Assembly: GCA_036508875.1 (NCBI GenBank)
Contig: DATCGP010000035.1
Coordinates: 1 to 6,267, forward strand
Direction: 5' to 3'
From: PALSA-660 sp036508875
Lineage (GTDB): Bacteria; Actinomycetota; Coriobacteriia; Anaerosomatales; PALSA-660
Length of the DNA stretch: 6,267 nucleotides
This document shows, in pieces, positions 5,956-6,267 of this stretch. The notes beneath the pieces are model-generated. The model searched no databases and had not been told where the DNA came from. It saw only the letters and a list, made by a program, of their open reading frames with translations. The translations under genes and the position numbers were made by a program. Positions within the stretch are counted from its first letter, which is position 1. Each line of letters opens with the position of its first letter.

Positions 5956-5972
5956 CCGGAGTGTACCTCCGG
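5956..5972 (-). promoter_or_regulatory. Inverted repeat covering the DUF72 ribosome binding site
   Basis: A perfect 6-bp inverted repeat, CCGGAG and CTCCGG, with a 5-base loop, lies directly upstream of the DUF72 ATG (5953). On the mRNA the Shine-Dalgarno GGAGG sits largely in the 5' arm of the stem, so folding would hide it. It could tune translation, or be chance complementarity in GC-rich sequence. Confidence 0.4.
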
Positions 5973-6026
5973 CAGGCGGTTCGCCCGCGGCCTCGCGCGG
6001 TCCGAGCGGGATCCGCTGGAACGGCG

Positions 6027-6267
6027 CTATGGGGTCGCCGGTGTCGAAGGCGATGCCGGCGAGGCCGGAGAAGTGCCGGCGGGAGGAGCGGAGGACGTGG
6101 ATGGGGCCGACGGAGTGGCGGTCGGAGACTTCGAGGCCTGCACGCTCAGGCCGGATATGACCCAACCCGACCAGCTGCGGACAAGGGAGACGGCTCCGTT
6201 CGTGAAGCTCACCGTCCCCATCGTCTGGAAGATGACGACGTCGGACCCGTCACTCGCGGGAGTCGCG
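6027..6267 (-). CDS. C-terminal part of an unrecognised protein with a Ser/Pro/Thr/Ala-rich tail
   Basis: The frame is open from the right edge to a TAG at 6027-6029, giving 79 residues with no start required inside the window. The first half reads SDGSDVVIFQTMGTVSFTNG and SLVRSWSGWVISGLSVQA, a beta-like pattern that could be a folded domain. The last 33 residues (from about KSPTATP) are almost only Ser, Pro, Thr, Ala and Gly, a disordered tail often seen in secreted or envelope proteins. Third positions are mostly G or C, and the other two minus-strand frames contain stops here (for example TGA at about 6250). The family is not recognised. It runs toward the DUF72 gene 73 bp downstream, which may share its transcript. 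Confidence 0.5.
   Translation of the reverse strand, partial: ATPASDGSDVVIFQTMGTVSFTNGAVSLVRSWSGWVISGLSVQASKSPTATPSAPSTSSAPPAGTSPASPASPSTPATP

Noticed and set aside
5827..6165. Minus-strand 112-residue frame overlapping the start of DUF72
   Set aside because: It begins only at a TTG without a ribosome site, runs deep into the DUF72 gene in another frame, and competes with the better-supported frame entering from the right edge.

Overview
This is a GC-rich bacterial window with strongly GC-biased third codon positions. It has no mobile element, CRISPR array or rRNA. The lineage is uncertain. A high-GC Actinomycetota-like genome (Coriobacteriia or Thermoleophilia type) would fit the long multi-PAS sensor, the genomically encoded CCA on the tRNA and the strong GC3, but nothing here fixes it.

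Layout. (1) Positions 1-1526, minus strand, hold the N-terminal 508 residues or so of a multi-PAS sensory protein whose output domain lies beyond the left edge. It has four PAS modules; the first and third are near copies. It appears to start just downstream of an 11-codon leader ORF with a very strong ribosome binding site. (2) Positions 1698-1877, minus strand, form a compact tRNA-Asp(GUC) unit with its own promoter and an intrinsic terminator. (3) Positions 2004-4517, plus strand, form a tightly packed three-gene operon: a stand-alone cobalamin-binding protein with the W-x9-EH signature of AdoCbl photoreceptors, a MacB/LolC-type ABC permease, and its LolD/MacB-type ATPase. (4) Positions 4552-5953, minus strand, hold a 138-residue protein of unknown function downstream of a DUF72 (YecE-type) TIM-barrel protein. 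(5) Positions 6027-6267, minus strand, hold the C-terminal end of an unrecognised protein with a Ser/Pro/Thr/Ala-rich tail, entering from the right edge.

How the genes may work together. The most notable arrangement is the cobalamin-binding sensor in one transcription unit with an ABC exporter-like pair: 2 bp between genes 1 and 2, and 8 bp of overlap between genes 2 and 3. The sensor has no DNA-binding domain, so it would have to act on a partner protein, serve as a corrinoid carrier, or be read by another regulator. The PAS protein probably senses a ligand or redox state and feeds an output domain outside the window. The DUF72 gene, the 138-residue gene and the right-edge gene lie in the same direction with gaps of 40 and 73 bp and could be co-transcribed.
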